Counted from the first letter of the stretch, positions 17,481 to 26,457 are shown. The stretch: 64,000 bases of DNA from Gracilibacillus alcaliphilus (GCF_016909015.1 NZ_JAFBFA010000005.1:161317-225316), one strand, 5' to 3'. Numbers and translations are program-made. Notes: generated by a model from the sequence alone, not told the origin.

Positions 17481-18176
17481 ATGCTTTTTGAAGGTAGGAA
17501 ATATTCCATTAAGTCAAAGGATTATGCTGAGGCACTACGCAAAGGTATTGAGCAGTTACTCACCGATGATGAAACATTAATAGGATTTTATAAGACAACC
17601 AACAAACTTACCTATTATATAACCATTCAAAAGGCAGGAACGATTGAATTCCAGCAGTTTCGTTTAAGCACCCATAAAGCTAAATACTCATTTTACAGCA
17701 ATCGCACCTTTCTTATGCCTAGTAACCGTCATTTTTCAGAATTAGCAATAGAAATAAGAGAATATTTAGATCGTGCAGCTTGGTATATGTTCAAATATGA
17801 GTATTATTTTACATTAAAGGTATTGCAGATGACAGACAGGAGACGGATGGGTTTCTATATTGAGAATTTATTTGATGTTTTTGAAGGATCGCAAGGAAAG
17901 ATGGTATTTTATCAAAAGCACAAAACATGGAAAGATAACTCAATGAGAGTGGTGAATGAAAGTTTGCAGCAGCAGCTAAGGGCTTTATTCGCTCAAGGAT
18001 TATTGTCTTCCTATCCTAGCCAAGGTGATTTTGAAGTGTACATTACCTTGGCAGGCAGAGTCTTACTAGAAGAGAATGAGTCCGCCTATTTAGAAGAATT
18101 CAAACAAGATTTGAAGAAAGTAAAATGGATAGATATAGAGGTTCCGGTAAAAGAAGAAACAAAGGATTTTCAGTAG
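17481..18176 (+). CDS. Hypothetical protein
   Basis: ATG 17481 is chosen because AGGGAGGG lies just upstream; the reading from 17430 has no site. The product is 231 aa, basic and aromatic-rich, with no signal peptide, membrane segment or motif that I recognise. The C-terminal third (about 150-220) is charged and helical. It is followed after 23 bases by a DUF998 membrane protein, so the two are probably co-transcribed. Confidence 0.65.
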   Translation: MLFEGRKYSIKSKDYAEALRKGIEQLLTDDETLIGFYKTTNKLTYYITIQKAGTIEFQQFRLSTHKAKYSFYSNRTFLMPSNRHFSELAIEIREYLDRAAWYMFKYEYYFTLKVLQMTDRRRMGFYIENLFDVFEGSQGKMVFYQKHKTWKDNSMRVVNESLQQQLRALFAQGLLSSYPSQGDFEVYITLAGRVLLEENESAYLEEFKQDLKKVKWIDIEVPVKEETKDFQ

Positions 18177-18199
18177 ACAGTTTATAAAGGAGTGTACAA

Positions 18200-18907
18200 A
18201 TGGATACGCCGTATATTATGATGCTGATAGTTACCTTATTAGCCATCATTGGCAGCAGTTTTTTGCCGAAATCAAGTACGTTTACCATTAGGATTGGTGC
18301 AGCATGTTGGATATTGTTAAGTACTTATTTTGTTATCGAATGGATCGTCCTGCGAGCTAGTACAGCTTTTTATAGTGTTCTGCGGCAACCAATGAGTGAT
18401 CTGGGAGTGACAGCGTGTGGCACAGATACGTATGTCCTCGCAAGTTACGAAATTTGTTCCCCTTATCACCTATGGATGAATTGGACCTTTACCTTAACAG
18501 GCCTTGCAATTGCTGTAGGTGCTGTATGTTTACATAGCTGCTGGCCTCAGTTGAAGCAAACAAAGATAGCTACAGGTTTATTGATTGTTTTGGGGGTGAG
18601 TTACAGTCTGTCAGGTATTTTTCCTGCGAATGTGAATTTCGACTTGCATACATGGCCGGCACTTCTAGGTATGCTTGTGCAGATTCCTGCCCTTATCTTG
18701 ATTGCTCGTTCGATTCGTCCGTCTATGCCAAAGTTAGCAGTATGGACATGGTGTTGTACCGTGCTCACCTCTGCAGCCTTCCTGCTGATCTGTCTGCAGC
18801 CAATGGTGCCATCTCTGCCTGGAGGCCTTTTGCAGCGTATCTTCTATGGTGCCGTATTTCTGTGGATGGTGGTAACTGGTGTGGTGCTGTGGCGAAATAA
18901 GGATTAA
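18200..18907 (+). CDS. DUF998-family membrane protein
   Basis: Protein of 235 aa with about six hydrophobic segments. The MSDLGVTACG loop after the second helix and the GIFPANVN motif are characteristic of DUF998 proteins, which are integral membrane proteins of unknown function. AAAGGAGTG lies at proper distance before the ATG. It is the second gene of a two-gene unit with 17481-18176. Confidence 0.8.
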   Translation: MDTPYIMMLIVTLLAIIGSSFLPKSSTFTIRIGAACWILLSTYFVIEWIVLRASTAFYSVLRQPMSDLGVTACGTDTYVLASYEICSPYHLWMNWTFTLTGLAIAVGAVCLHSCWPQLKQTKIATGLLIVLGVSYSLSGIFPANVNFDLHTWPALLGMLVQIPALILIARSIRPSMPKLAVWTWCCTVLTSAAFLLICLQPMVPSLPGGLLQRIFYGAVFLWMVVTGVVLWRNKD

Positions 18908-18969
18908 TAAATATACATCTACAGAACAAAGAGACATAACACCAAATGAATATCTAAATTCTCTTTAGA

Positions 18970-19278
18970 TAATGTTATTTGTGCCAAGTCGGAATTACTT
19001 GATTTAATCTATACCGTATTATCCGGGTATATGATTGTGCCCTTACCCATTTTTAAAGAAACTTCTGCTGTAAAGGATGATACAAATGGACAGAAAGAGG
19101 TTTGGCTATTCTTCAATATATTTCAGATGGACTTGGTACAAAAGAAATTGCTGCTAAGCTGTTTCTTGCCGATCGAACGGTCGAGTACCGTCTGACCCAG
19201 ATATACAAAAAGCTCGAAGTGAAAACAAGGGGAGAAGCAGTTAAAAAAGCAATTCGTCTTCAATTACTAGATGTATAG
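18970..19278 (+). pseudogene. Relic of a LuxR/NarL-type response regulator
   Basis: From 19093 to 19278 one frame encodes a complete LuxR-type HTH (GLGTKEIAAKLFLADRTVEY, then an IYKKLEVKTRGEAVKKA stretch). Upstream, in another frame (about 18974-19090), is text like the end of a receiver domain (SELLDLIYTVLSGYMIVPLP). No start codon or full receiver remains and the two parts need a frameshift, so the gene is a decayed remnant. Confidence 0.75.
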
Positions 19279-19475
19279 AAGATATACTTCTTATGTTTAG
19301 GACTTAGATAAGGAGTTGGAATATTTCAGCTGCAGTAGAGGGAGACAGTACAAAAATCTTGTAACTGCCACTAGAATTTTTTTCTTGATGATGGAGTGAT
19401 GTTTATAATGAAATGTGTAGTTAGGCGTGAAGTAAAAAATGTATAAGTCTATTATCTAAAGGTCAGTTATGGATT

Positions 19476-19724
19476 ATGCCTGTTTCGTTTAAATTTGTCT
19501 TGTTTGTTGCATTTATGTATGTGGTTGGGACTGGATTAGATGTAATGGGAGCTGCATCTTCTATTGAATATGGTAATTGGCTCCTATTAGTATTCTCAAT
19601 GAGTCTTCTGTTTGTTGGGACAGTCTTACTTGGACTGGGAACGGTTATTGAAAGAGATACAAGGGAACAAGTTTTTTGGTGGCAAAAGAGCAAAAGTTTA
19701 TCCGCATACTTAGGCTACTTGTAA
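19476..19724 (+). CDS. Small membrane protein, hypothetical
   Basis: An 82-aa ORF with two hydrophobic helices (about 5-28 and 35-57) and a short charged tail. A weak AAAGGTCAG lies about 12 bases upstream of the ATG. I do not recognise the family, and the surrounding region is rich in relics, so it may be a fragment of a larger membrane protein. Confidence 0.4.
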   Translation: MPVSFKFVLFVAFMYVVGTGLDVMGAASSIEYGNWLLLVFSMSLLFVGTVLLGLGTVIERDTREQVFWWQKSKSLSAYLGYL

Positions 19725-19908
19725 TTTCAGCTTTTTAAAGGAATATGCTGTCTTTGATCAGTGCAGAGAGGCCGCTTAAAAGGCAAGCAATGACTGTATG
19801 AAGATGTAGTGAATGATTAATTGTTGCTTAGGTTAACTCATTTTGCTTTGTCTCAGCCTATTTTGTTATACTAGATGAAAATATCTGTCTAGTAAGGGAG
19901 CGGCATAT

Positions 19909-20496
19909 ATGATCATCTGGCTAAATGGCGCCTTTGGTTCAGGAAAAACCACCTGTGCCTATGAATTACAACGACGACTTCAAGATTCGTTTGTCTATGA
20001 TCCAGAGAATCTAGGCTTTTTCTTAAGGGATAATCTACCGGAACAAATGAAAAAGTCTGATTTTCAAGATTATCCAGAATGGCGGAAAATCAATTATCAA
20101 CTATTGTATTCGCTTGCAAACGAGTATGAAGGAACGATTATTGTACCGATGACACTGATTAAACAGCAATATTATCAGGAAATAATTGAAAGATTAGCAG
20201 AACAGGGAATCAAGATCAAGCATTTCATTATTCATGCTCAGAAATCCACACTGATCAAGCGTTTGAATAAGCGCTTGGAGTTTGGTAACAGCTGGGGAAA
20301 ACAGAAGATTGATCAATGTATATATGCCTTTGAACATGAAATCTGTCAAGAGAAGATCATCACCGATCAACAAACGATCGATCAAGTTGTAGAAGAAATT
20401 GCAAAGCGAGCAGGTGTGAAACTTTTGCCAGATCATCGAAATCAGTTGAGAAAACGATTAGACCGAATACAAACACAGTGGCAGCATATTCGATGA
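19909..20496 (+). CDS. TmrB-like P-loop kinase/ATPase
   Basis: Protein of 195 aa that begins directly with a P-loop, LNGAFGSGKTT (Walker A GAFGSGKT at residues 7-14), followed by a region with YDPENLGFFLRD. This is the arrangement of the B. subtilis tunicamycin-resistance protein TmrB and related AAA_33-type kinases. TmrB binds tunicamycin in an ATP-dependent way; whether this relative does is unknown. The C-terminus (about 165-195) is basic. The ribosome binding site is AAGGGAG. Confidence 0.8.
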   Translation: MIIWLNGAFGSGKTTCAYELQRRLQDSFVYDPENLGFFLRDNLPEQMKKSDFQDYPEWRKINYQLLYSLANEYEGTIIVPMTLIKQQYYQEIIERLAEQGIKIKHFIIHAQKSTLIKRLNKRLEFGNSWGKQKIDQCIYAFEHEICQEKIITDQQTIDQVVEEIAKRAGVKLLPDHRNQLRKRLDRIQTQWQHIR

Positions 20497-20590
20497 GAAT
20501 GGGGAAAACCAATAAGCATATCGATTGTTGGCGTTAAGGGGCAATAAGTACATAGAAACCAAATGTTTATGATGGAACTAATGAGTGAGT

Positions 20591-20634
20591 AAAAGGAAGA
20601 CAAAGTGCTTTCGCAGCCTAAGTCTTCCTTTTGG
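20591..20634 (+). terminator. Rho-independent terminator
   Basis: AAAAGGAAGAC (20591-20601) pairs perfectly with GTCTTCCTTTT (20622-20632). It lies 95 bases after the TmrB-like gene. Confidence 0.7.
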
Positions 20635-20937
20635 ATGGAAATTATAAAATTAGTCTTCATAGATAACCTAAGTACAATAGTAGCTCTAGCTTCGGTCGCC
20701 CTGCAACTAGCGTAGTTTCCCTCAGCTGCGTACGGTAAAGAGGAATTACCGATTGACGAAGGCATAGGCTTAGTCGCCCTTTTATTGGTTAAAGGCGGCC
20801 ACGTCCTGTGAACAACGCCGATACTAGAACATCTTGTTCGTAATGTTTTTGGATGAAAGTCAACATCAACTCCTAAAGTCGCCGTGTCTTCCTTTATTTC
20901 CTGCGCTTTAGTCCAATTCGTAAATTGCTAAACGGCT
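20635..20937. other. Intergenic region with degenerate repeat-like DNA
   Basis: There is no coding frame. The stretch about 20690-20860 has the GC-rich, mosaic look of Bacillaceae intergenic repeats (elements such as TTAGTCGCCC and GGCGGCCACGTCCTGTG), but no second copy is present in this window to prove it. Confidence 0.35.
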
Positions 20938-21417
20938 CTACGCTTTTGTTTTTATACCTGTCTTTGTTTTTGTGTTGTGGTTTGTAACAATTTTTCCAGA
21001 AACTGCTTCTATAAGTTCTTGAGCTGTTTGAGGAACGAAATTTTTCAGGATAGAATTGATCATTGGTCCCATCGCTCCATCTGCAGTAATGTCAAGCTTT
21101 CCCATCATTTTCGTGCTTGTTTCATCTACCTCGATCGCTTCAAAATAACCACTTCCGCCAAATTTATCGGACATATTCGTTAAATTGAATTCTACCTTAT
21201 TTGGTTCTTGCCAAATGGTAATATCTACTTTTAACTTTACCTTTTTCTTCATAAAACCTAGGTCACCTTTGAATTCCCAAGTTGATTCATTATCATTGAT
21301 AAGTTCGTGGTCGATATAGCCAGGAACCAGTGGTGCCCAGTTATTAATTGAACTGACGAAATTCCATACGTCTTGGATGGGAACATTTATTTCTGTTGTA
21401 TGTGTACCTGCTGGCAT
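20938..21417 (-). CDS. SRPBCC/CoxG-family protein
   Basis: The start at 21417 (MPAGTHTTEINVP) is preferred because AGAAGGAG lies 9 bases upstream; the longer reading from 21480 lacks a site. The 159-aa product has the SRPBCC ligand-binding fold of the CoxG subfamily: an N-terminal strand with a VPIQDVWNFVSS helix, VPGY in the first loop, and a hydrophobic C-terminal helix. CoxG proteins are linked to CO-dehydrogenase maturation in carboxydotrophs, but many bacilli carry solitary members of unknown role. No cox genes are nearby. Confidence 0.75.
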   Translation of the reverse strand: MPAGTHTTEINVPIQDVWNFVSSINNWAPLVPGYIDHELINDNESTWEFKGDLGFMKKKVKLKVDITIWQEPNKVEFNLTNMSDKFGGSGYFEAIEVDETSTKMMGKLDITADGAMGPMINSILKNFVPQTAQELIEAVSGKIVTNHNTKTKTGIKTKA

Positions 21418-21490
21418 AACGAAAAACTCCTTCTTTTGAATTTCTTTTATCATGGTGTCAATCATCTGGATGATCTTCACTTAAAGGGCA

Positions 21491-21572
21491 GCAATGGATT
21501 GACACCCCGATAAATTTCGTTGCCCATCAGTGGATTTTTTCGTAATCTACTGATGGAAGTCTCGCTTTACAC
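21491..21572 (+). repeat. Interspersed intergenic repeat, family A (copy 2)
   Basis: Starts with GATTGACACCCCGATAAATT and ends with CTGATGGAAGTCTCGCTTTA. Both ends are shared with the copies at 40161 and (inverted) 58134. The middle holds a short CATCAGTGG/CTACTGATG inverted pair. Confidence 0.65.
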
Positions 21573-21581
21573 GTGTTTATC

Positions 21582-22076
21582 ATCTGATGTGGCGGCAGCT
21601 ATTTCTGCCAGAATGTCCTACCAGATCCAATCGTTACGCCTGTATCAGGGAAAATTTCCCCCTTCCAAACATCACTGCTAAAATCTGGGTTTTGTTTCCG
21701 TGTAATCCGATAACTTGATCGTTTTGATCACTTATTGGACCGCTGGAAGTACCTAATAATTCAAAGTGAATGGTATAATAAGGTGCTTGCTTGGTCCATG
21801 GTTTAATTCTGCAGAATTGCCGCCACTTCCCATCCCTTCGAAAAACAATTCTCCATGGTGAAAGTCTGGGTCATATCCTTTTTCAGCATGTTCTTTAAAG
21901 CCATCCACATTTACGCCGATTTTTCAGCCAATTATTCTAAGCTGTCAGCAGGGCGTATCCAGTCTGAAGTAATGGTTACGACTAATTCATTGTCTTTAAG
22001 CTGTTTATCATGCTGAAAATTCAGCAGGATATGTTTGTGTTACTTCATCATATTCAAGAAACTTCCTCGGCATGTC
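21582..22076 (-). pseudogene. Relic of an FAD-dependent dehydrogenase (fumarate reductase/KstD-like) C-terminus
   Basis: Translated on the minus strand, successive frames give pieces of one protein in order: YDEVTQTYPAEFS, then SDWIRPADSLE, then NVDGFKEHAEKGYDPDFHHG, then PISDQNDQVIGL, then WKGEIFPDTGVTIGSG. These match the C-terminal half of FAD_binding_2 oxidoreductases (fumarate reductase flavoprotein/3-ketosteroid dehydrogenase type). Stops and frameshifts interrupt every segment, and the N-terminal FAD domain is missing. Confidence 0.7.
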
Positions 22077-22336
22077 TTATAAATCGATCTTTCATAAACA
22101 AAACGCTTACGAAGGGAATTTATTTTGTTTTATTTCTCATTAAAAAATGGATAGAAAGGTGGAAGTGTGATAGATTCAATAGCAAGTAATTTCTCGGATT
22201 AACTAAATAATAATGGATCAAATGTCTAACTAAAAAATGAATAGTTTGGCTCAGAATGCATGGTAAGAGATACAGTTGTAGACCATTTCTCAGAACGCAA
22301 AAAAAGCCAAACTATATTCGCCAGGAGGGAGAAAGA
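22077..22336. other. Intergenic stretch, nothing recognised
   Basis: AT-rich DNA between the FAD-enzyme relic and the next gene. An in-frame ATG at 22256 has no ribosome binding site; the real signal is AGGAGGG at 22323-22329. Confidence 0.4.
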
Positions 22337-22918
22337 GTGCGATCAGAACCTATCCGAGTGGTAGTTGGTGCAGGTGGCTATAATAATAATCCAGGCTGGA
22401 CACATACTAATGAAGACGAGATTAACCTGCTTGACAAAAGCACATGGCTTGAAAAATTTAAGGAAGGTACGCTTACAGCTATTTTAGCGGAGCATGTCTG
22501 GGAACATATAACCTATCAAGAGGGGGTGCAGGCGGCAAAGATATGTTATCAATTTTTGCATGATGACGGTTATGTCCGTTGTGCGGTACCAGATGGCTTT
22601 TTCCCAGATCCCGCTTATCAGGAAATGGTTCAAGTGGGCGGTCCTGGGCCGAAAGATCATCCTGCTGCCAGTCATCAAATAGTCCACAATTATAAAACAT
22701 TAACTGCGATGTTTGAAGAAGCTGGTTTTGACGTGATATTGCTTGAGTTTTGTGATGAGGAAGGCAATTTTCATCACAAAGAGTGGGATGGGAAGGATGG
22801 GGTCATCTTTCGCTCTATGCAGTATGACCCCAGGAATCAGTATGGAAAACTGACATTCCCTTCTTTGATTATCGATGCACGCAAGCGGGATGGCATAACG
22901 TCTTGCAGCTTGCCTTGA
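22337..22918 (+). CDS. SAM-dependent methyltransferase-like protein (COG4627 type)
   Basis: GTG 22337 is chosen because AGGAGGG ends 7 bases upstream. The 193-aa protein has a short N-terminal VVVGAGGY motif, then AEHVWEHI (the EHVxEHI motif of predicted methyltransferases), then RCAVPDGFFPD. These resemble the compact COG4627 methyltransferase-like group; the glycine-rich SAM loop is reduced. The substrate is unknown. Its 3' end overlaps the convergent gene by 82 bases. Confidence 0.7.
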   Translation: MRSEPIRVVVGAGGYNNNPGWTHTNEDEINLLDKSTWLEKFKEGTLTAILAEHVWEHITYQEGVQAAKICYQFLHDDGYVRCAVPDGFFPDPAYQEMVQVGGPGPKDHPAASHQIVHNYKTLTAMFEEAGFDVILLEFCDEEGNFHHKEWDGKDGVIFRSMQYDPRNQYGKLTFPSLIIDARKRDGITSCSLP

Positions 22919-23412
22919 TAGATAAGAGTTAATTCAGGCAATTGCTGCAAATCTTGCGGTGTGATTAATTCAAATGGTTTATGAAAAGATGCAATCGCTG
23001 CCTCTGCCAAGATATAGGCAATAAATTGTGAGCAGAAGTAGGCATTTTTCCGATGGATGGGCTTATTAAACATAACCCCGAATAACCCTATAAAATTGTA
23101 GTGATAGTTTTCCGGACTGCTCATAAACAGGGATAAAGAATCTTTTAATCTCTGTTCTTGTTCTGCGCTTATTTCACAAGCATAGATCGAACAGTCTGCC
23201 CTCTGAAAAAAGGACTCCTGCGTTTCTTCTTTTACAAATCCCCCTAAAAAAGGGTTACGAGGATATTTTCTGCCAAAACTGTACATTTCCTTTAAACTGA
23301 GGTCTAGAGCTATGGAAGCATGGTTATAGCTGGCCTTTGTATATAATCTAATGGCCTTTGTAAATAATGTACCAGTGTTTGTGAATAATAAGTAGATATA
23401 TTTTTTTCTCAT
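22837..23412 (-). CDS. Permuted papain-like (YiiX/NlpC-P60-type) hydrolase
   Basis: The start is set at 23412 (MRKKYIYLLF), which is where relatives begin; the ORF is open further upstream without a better site. The protein is 191 aa. The His in SYNHASIALD and the Cys in YFCSQFIAYIL are in the order of the circularly permuted NlpC/P60 (YiiX/YaeF) amidase group. Such enzymes act on lipids or peptidoglycan-like amides, and the substrate here is unknown. There is no signal peptide. The last 27 codons overlap the convergent methyltransferase-like gene. Confidence 0.75.
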   Translation of the reverse strand: MRKKYIYLLFTNTGTLFTKAIRLYTKASYNHASIALDLSLKEMYSFGRKYPRNPFLGGFVKEETQESFFQRADCSIYACEISAEQEQRLKDSLSLFMSSPENYHYNFIGLFGVMFNKPIHRKNAYFCSQFIAYILAEAAIASFHKPFELITPQDLQQLPELTLIYQGKLQDVMPSRLRASIIKEGNVSFPY

Positions 23413-23682
23413 CTCAATAGCCCCTATAGTTTTTTCTTTATTATATGTGAAAATGACTTGCATGATAAGAGCTTTTAGATGTAAAAATTGCTAATTCTTC
23501 GGACCGATCTCATATACGCCTTGAGGCTTAGTTTTTTCATCATAAAAAATTGATTAGCTATCAAAAACCTATATAAGATCAAACATCTTACAGATTCTAA
23601 ATTAATTTAGCGACCTGCTTGCTTTGTTTTGAATGTCATGAACGGGGCAATTTACGTTATTACTTAATAGGGAAGGGGTAGT
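23413..23682. other. Intergenic region, no gene seen
   Basis: No feature is supported except the GGAAGGGG ribosome-binding-site-like sequence at about 23671-23678, in front of the P-loop kinase relic. Confidence 0.35.
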
Positions 23683-24107
23683 ATGTCAATCATTTGTTTG
23701 GAAGGAGCGAGTGCAGTTGGAAAAACGACAACATTTATGGCAATGGCAAAGAAAACGAGTACGTATGTCATTCCAGAAGACCCAAAAAAAACAAACGGTA
23801 TTTAGAACGTCAAGTAGAGCGTTGGTAAATTGCGCTAGCAGAAATTAAAGAATATGATACGGTCATTCTTGATGGCGATATATTTCAACCATTAAGTTAT
23901 AACTGGTGAAAATTGTATAATCAAAGTTTAGACTTTTTGTATACGTTTTTTCTGGGGGCCGGTAGAATCTGTTTTCAAGTATGTTTATTTATTTACTACG
24001 TGAGAAAATCTAAGATATCGAAAAAAATGATGGTACAAGAAATAGAGGCAAAGAACATAAAAGAAAATATAAATGTGATTATGAGTAATTTACCTTTCTA
24101 TTCTTGA
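23683..24107 (+). pseudogene. Decayed P-loop nucleotide kinase-like gene
   Basis: ATG 23683 is followed by MSIICLEGASAVGKTTT, with Walker A GASAVGKT, and a frame open for about 40 codons. Shortly after come YLERQVERW, then stops, then EIKEYDTVILDGDIFQP (a Walker B-like strand), then YNQSLDFLYTFF. These pieces in shifted frames match one chloramphenicol-phosphotransferase/adenylate-kinase-like protein. An internal deletion and several stops make it non-functional. The 64-codon ORF at 23913-24107 is the last piece. Confidence 0.7.
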
Positions 24108-24262
24108 TGGGACACTCTGAAAAATTACCTGATACCCGAAAGTGGGTAAGGAAAAACAAAGCATAGTACAGCTTACTAAGCTAACTAAGAGGGCTCTACG
24201 TTAGGAAAGTGAACAGGAGAAATGGTGAGTTTCTTTAATTTTCTACCCGCGCTTACCTCGGC

Positions 24263-24808
24263 TTAGCTATTTTGAGCTTGCATGAGTTCATATATCTTGC
24301 GGGCGGTGTTTACATTTCTTACTGTCACTTGTTTGTATACTTTTGATCCAATGAGCTTTGACATGCCACTTTTGGTTACATGTTTCTTGTCCACGGACCA
24401 TAGGATTGCCCCAGAGACATATTTTACCGTGTCAATATTGGGTTTGATCACCAAATTCTTAAGGACAGATTCATCATCAATTTCATCCCATAAAAACATA
24501 ACATCACTTTTCATTTCCTTGTCATTTTTCCATGTATCAGGAATAGCATGAATGATTCCTCTAACATCATCTATACTGCGTACCACTACTTTAATTTGTA
24601 ATCCGAAATCATTATGTATCGCTTCTTCTAAAATTTGAGATAGTTCGATTTTGGATGTATCTTTATAGGAAAAAATTATATTCCCTGTATTGATGTATGT
24701 CACTACATCATTCATCTCGACTTTTTCAAATGTTTGCTTAAGTAACTTCATGTCAATTTTATTATTTCCACCCACATTTATTCCTTGAAGAAGAGCAATG
24801 TAAATCAT
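24263..24808 (-). CDS. DUF1697-family protein (paralogue 1)
   Basis: ATG 24808 (MIYIALLQGINVGG) is preferred: GGAGG lies 6 bases upstream, and family members start this way; the ATG at 24814 abuts the site. The 181-aa protein shows the DUF1697 start IALLQGINVGGNNKI and the YINTGNIIFSY motif. The family has no known biochemical function. A second copy is at 29979-30530. A minus-strand promoter is not evident. Confidence 0.85.
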   Translation of the reverse strand: MIYIALLQGINVGGNNKIDMKLLKQTFEKVEMNDVVTYINTGNIIFSYKDTSKIELSQILEEAIHNDFGLQIKVVVRSIDDVRGIIHAIPDTWKNDKEMKSDVMFLWDEIDDESVLKNLVIKPNIDTVKYVSGAILWSVDKKHVTKSGMSKLIGSKVYKQVTVRNVNTARKIYELMQAQNS

Positions 24809-25348
24809 AACCATCCTCCTTTTATTATACTTTTATTTTACACTATACCCATGTGGAACTGTGTCAAAAATTGAATACTAGATATAGCGAATCTGTTCAA
24901 AAACCTACTATGATCTGCTTGTTATCTTAGTTATATTATACCGTACCTACATTATAATTTACAGACTATTCATAATGATAGTAGTAAAGTGTCTTCATCG
25001 GAAATGGTCTTTGTACAGGATTTTCTTTAGCATCAACAGAAATAATGCTGCCCTTCTCATCGTTTATCGAGCCATTCAGACCAATTGCAAGTTGTGTTTG
25101 CATAATGAACAGCCTCTCTTTTTGTGTCATAAATCATCGTTACTCTTTCCCTTCGCTTCACCCACGGCACAAAAAATAACTTTCTATTTTTACGTTAATT
25201 AATTACCAATTGAATAGAGATTGACTCTGCCCGTTAACTTGATAACAATCATCTCAAAATTCCATAGTATCTGCAATAAGTTATTCATATAATGGGTCAT
25301 TTGTAGAATAGATTGACTGAAATTTTTAACTTTATTATCTAAAAATCA
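24809..25348. other. Gene-free region
   Basis: Nothing is recognised. A minus-strand frame near 24975-25110 encodes about 45 residues (starting MQTQLAIGLNG) behind an AGAGAGG-like sequence. A plus-strand ORF of 75 codons at 24975 has cysteine-rich random composition. Neither is convincing. Confidence 0.35.
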
Positions 25349-25379
25349 TTGACTTTCACGTTACGTGATAGTTTACTCT
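25349..25379 (+). promoter_or_regulatory. MerR-type promoter with central palindrome
   Basis: TTGACT (25349-25354) and TACTCT (25374-25379) are separated by 19 nt, the over-long spacing typical of MerR-family promoters. The spacer holds the palindrome ACTTTCACGT-T-ACGTGATAGT, the expected operator. It lies 24 bases upstream of the MerR/TipAS gene, implying autoregulation. Confidence 0.75.
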
Positions 25380-25402
25380 AGAAAGAGAAAGGCAGTGGTA
25401 CC

Positions 25403-26170
25403 ATGAAAAGAAAAATCAAAGAGGTAGCTGATCTGGCTGGTGTTAGTGTGAGAACCTTACACCACTATGATGAAATAGGGTTGTTGTCTCCAGATACTAC
25501 AACAGAAGCAGGATACCGACTCTATTCGGAAAAGAATCTGGAGGTATTACAGCAGATTTTATTTTTTAGAGAACTTGATTTTCCCCTAAAGAAGATCAAA
25601 GAGATTATCAACAGCCCAGACTTTGACCGTTATCAAGTAATGCTGCAGCAGCGTGATCAATTACTGGAGAAAAGATATCGGCTAGATCAGATCATTATAG
25701 CAATAAACAAAACGATACAACATATGAAGGGAGAAATGGAAATGACAACAGAAGGGAAATTTGAGGCATTTAAAGAAAGAATGCTGGAAGATAATGAACA
25801 AAAATATGGTAAAGAAATTCGTGAGAAATATGGAGAGGAAACTGTAGAAACGAGTAATGCTAAATGGCGAGGTATGTCACAGCAAGATTATCAAGCCATG
25901 CTTCGACTGGAACAAGAGCTGTTTGAGTTATTGGAACAGGCTTATGCCACTGGTGATCCCGGTTCAGACTTGGCTCAGGCAGCTGCTGCCAAACATAAAG
26001 AATGGCTGATGTATTCATGGTCTGAGTATTCCAAAGAGGCACATGCGGGTTTAGCAGAAATGTATGTGACAGATGAACGTTTTACTGCCTATTATGATAA
26101 ACATGTTAAAGATGGAACAGTCTTCTTACGTGATGCGATTTTAATTTATACAGGTAAGAAGGAAAGTTAG
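25403..26170 (+). CDS. MerR-family regulator with TipAS drug-sensing domain
   Basis: Protein of 255 aa. The MerR winged helix (residues 1-70) has VADLAGVSVRTLHHYDEIGL and the GYRLYSE wing. A dimerisation coiled coil (about 75-112) is followed by a TipAS domain (about 125-255) that binds thiopeptides and other hydrophobic drugs in TipA and Mta. The organisation is that of B. subtilis Mta, an activator of multidrug efflux genes. No efflux gene adjoins it, so its visible target is its own palindromic promoter. The ribosome binding site is weak. Confidence 0.92.
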   Translation: MKRKIKEVADLAGVSVRTLHHYDEIGLLSPDTTTEAGYRLYSEKNLEVLQQILFFRELDFPLKKIKEIINSPDFDRYQVMLQQRDQLLEKRYRLDQIIIAINKTIQHMKGEMEMTTEGKFEAFKERMLEDNEQKYGKEIREKYGEETVETSNAKWRGMSQQDYQAMLRLEQELFELLEQAYATGDPGSDLAQAAAAKHKEWLMYSWSEYSKEAHAGLAEMYVTDERFTAYYDKHVKDGTVFLRDAILIYTGKKES

Positions 26171-26185
26171 TTATCAAAATAGAAA

Positions 26186-26214
26186 AGTCTGCCGTCATGG
26201 CAGGCTTTTTTTAG
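26186..26214 (+). terminator. Rho-independent terminator
   Basis: AGTCTGCC, a 5-nt loop and GGCAGGCT are followed by a run of seven T, 15 bases after the MerR gene. Confidence 0.85.
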
Positions 26215-26457
26215 ATGTGTTGAAGTCTGCGTTGCCTACTCCGATTTAGCGGGCAGTTTGAACAACCTCTATAAATAGATAATTACAAACATTTAAGATG
26301 TAAAATATGATACTATATACTTATTACCAAAAAATAGAGAGAACTCCAACAAGAAACAGGATATCTATTTGCTGCTTTATATGGAATTGCCTGTATCGAT
26401 GTAGAAGATGAGTGGATGTTTACAAGTAATCAAAAAAAAGCATAAAGGGAGAAAAAA
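26215..26457. other. Intergenic region with a possible gene fragment
   Basis: A short plus-strand frame ending at about 26443 (text GYLFAALYGIACIDVEDEW) has no start and may be the tail of a lost gene. The ribosome binding site AAAGGGAG for the next gene follows. Confidence 0.3.

Noticed and set aside
24975..25202. 75-codon plus-strand ORF
   Set aside because: No ribosome binding site; Cys-rich random composition without domain features.
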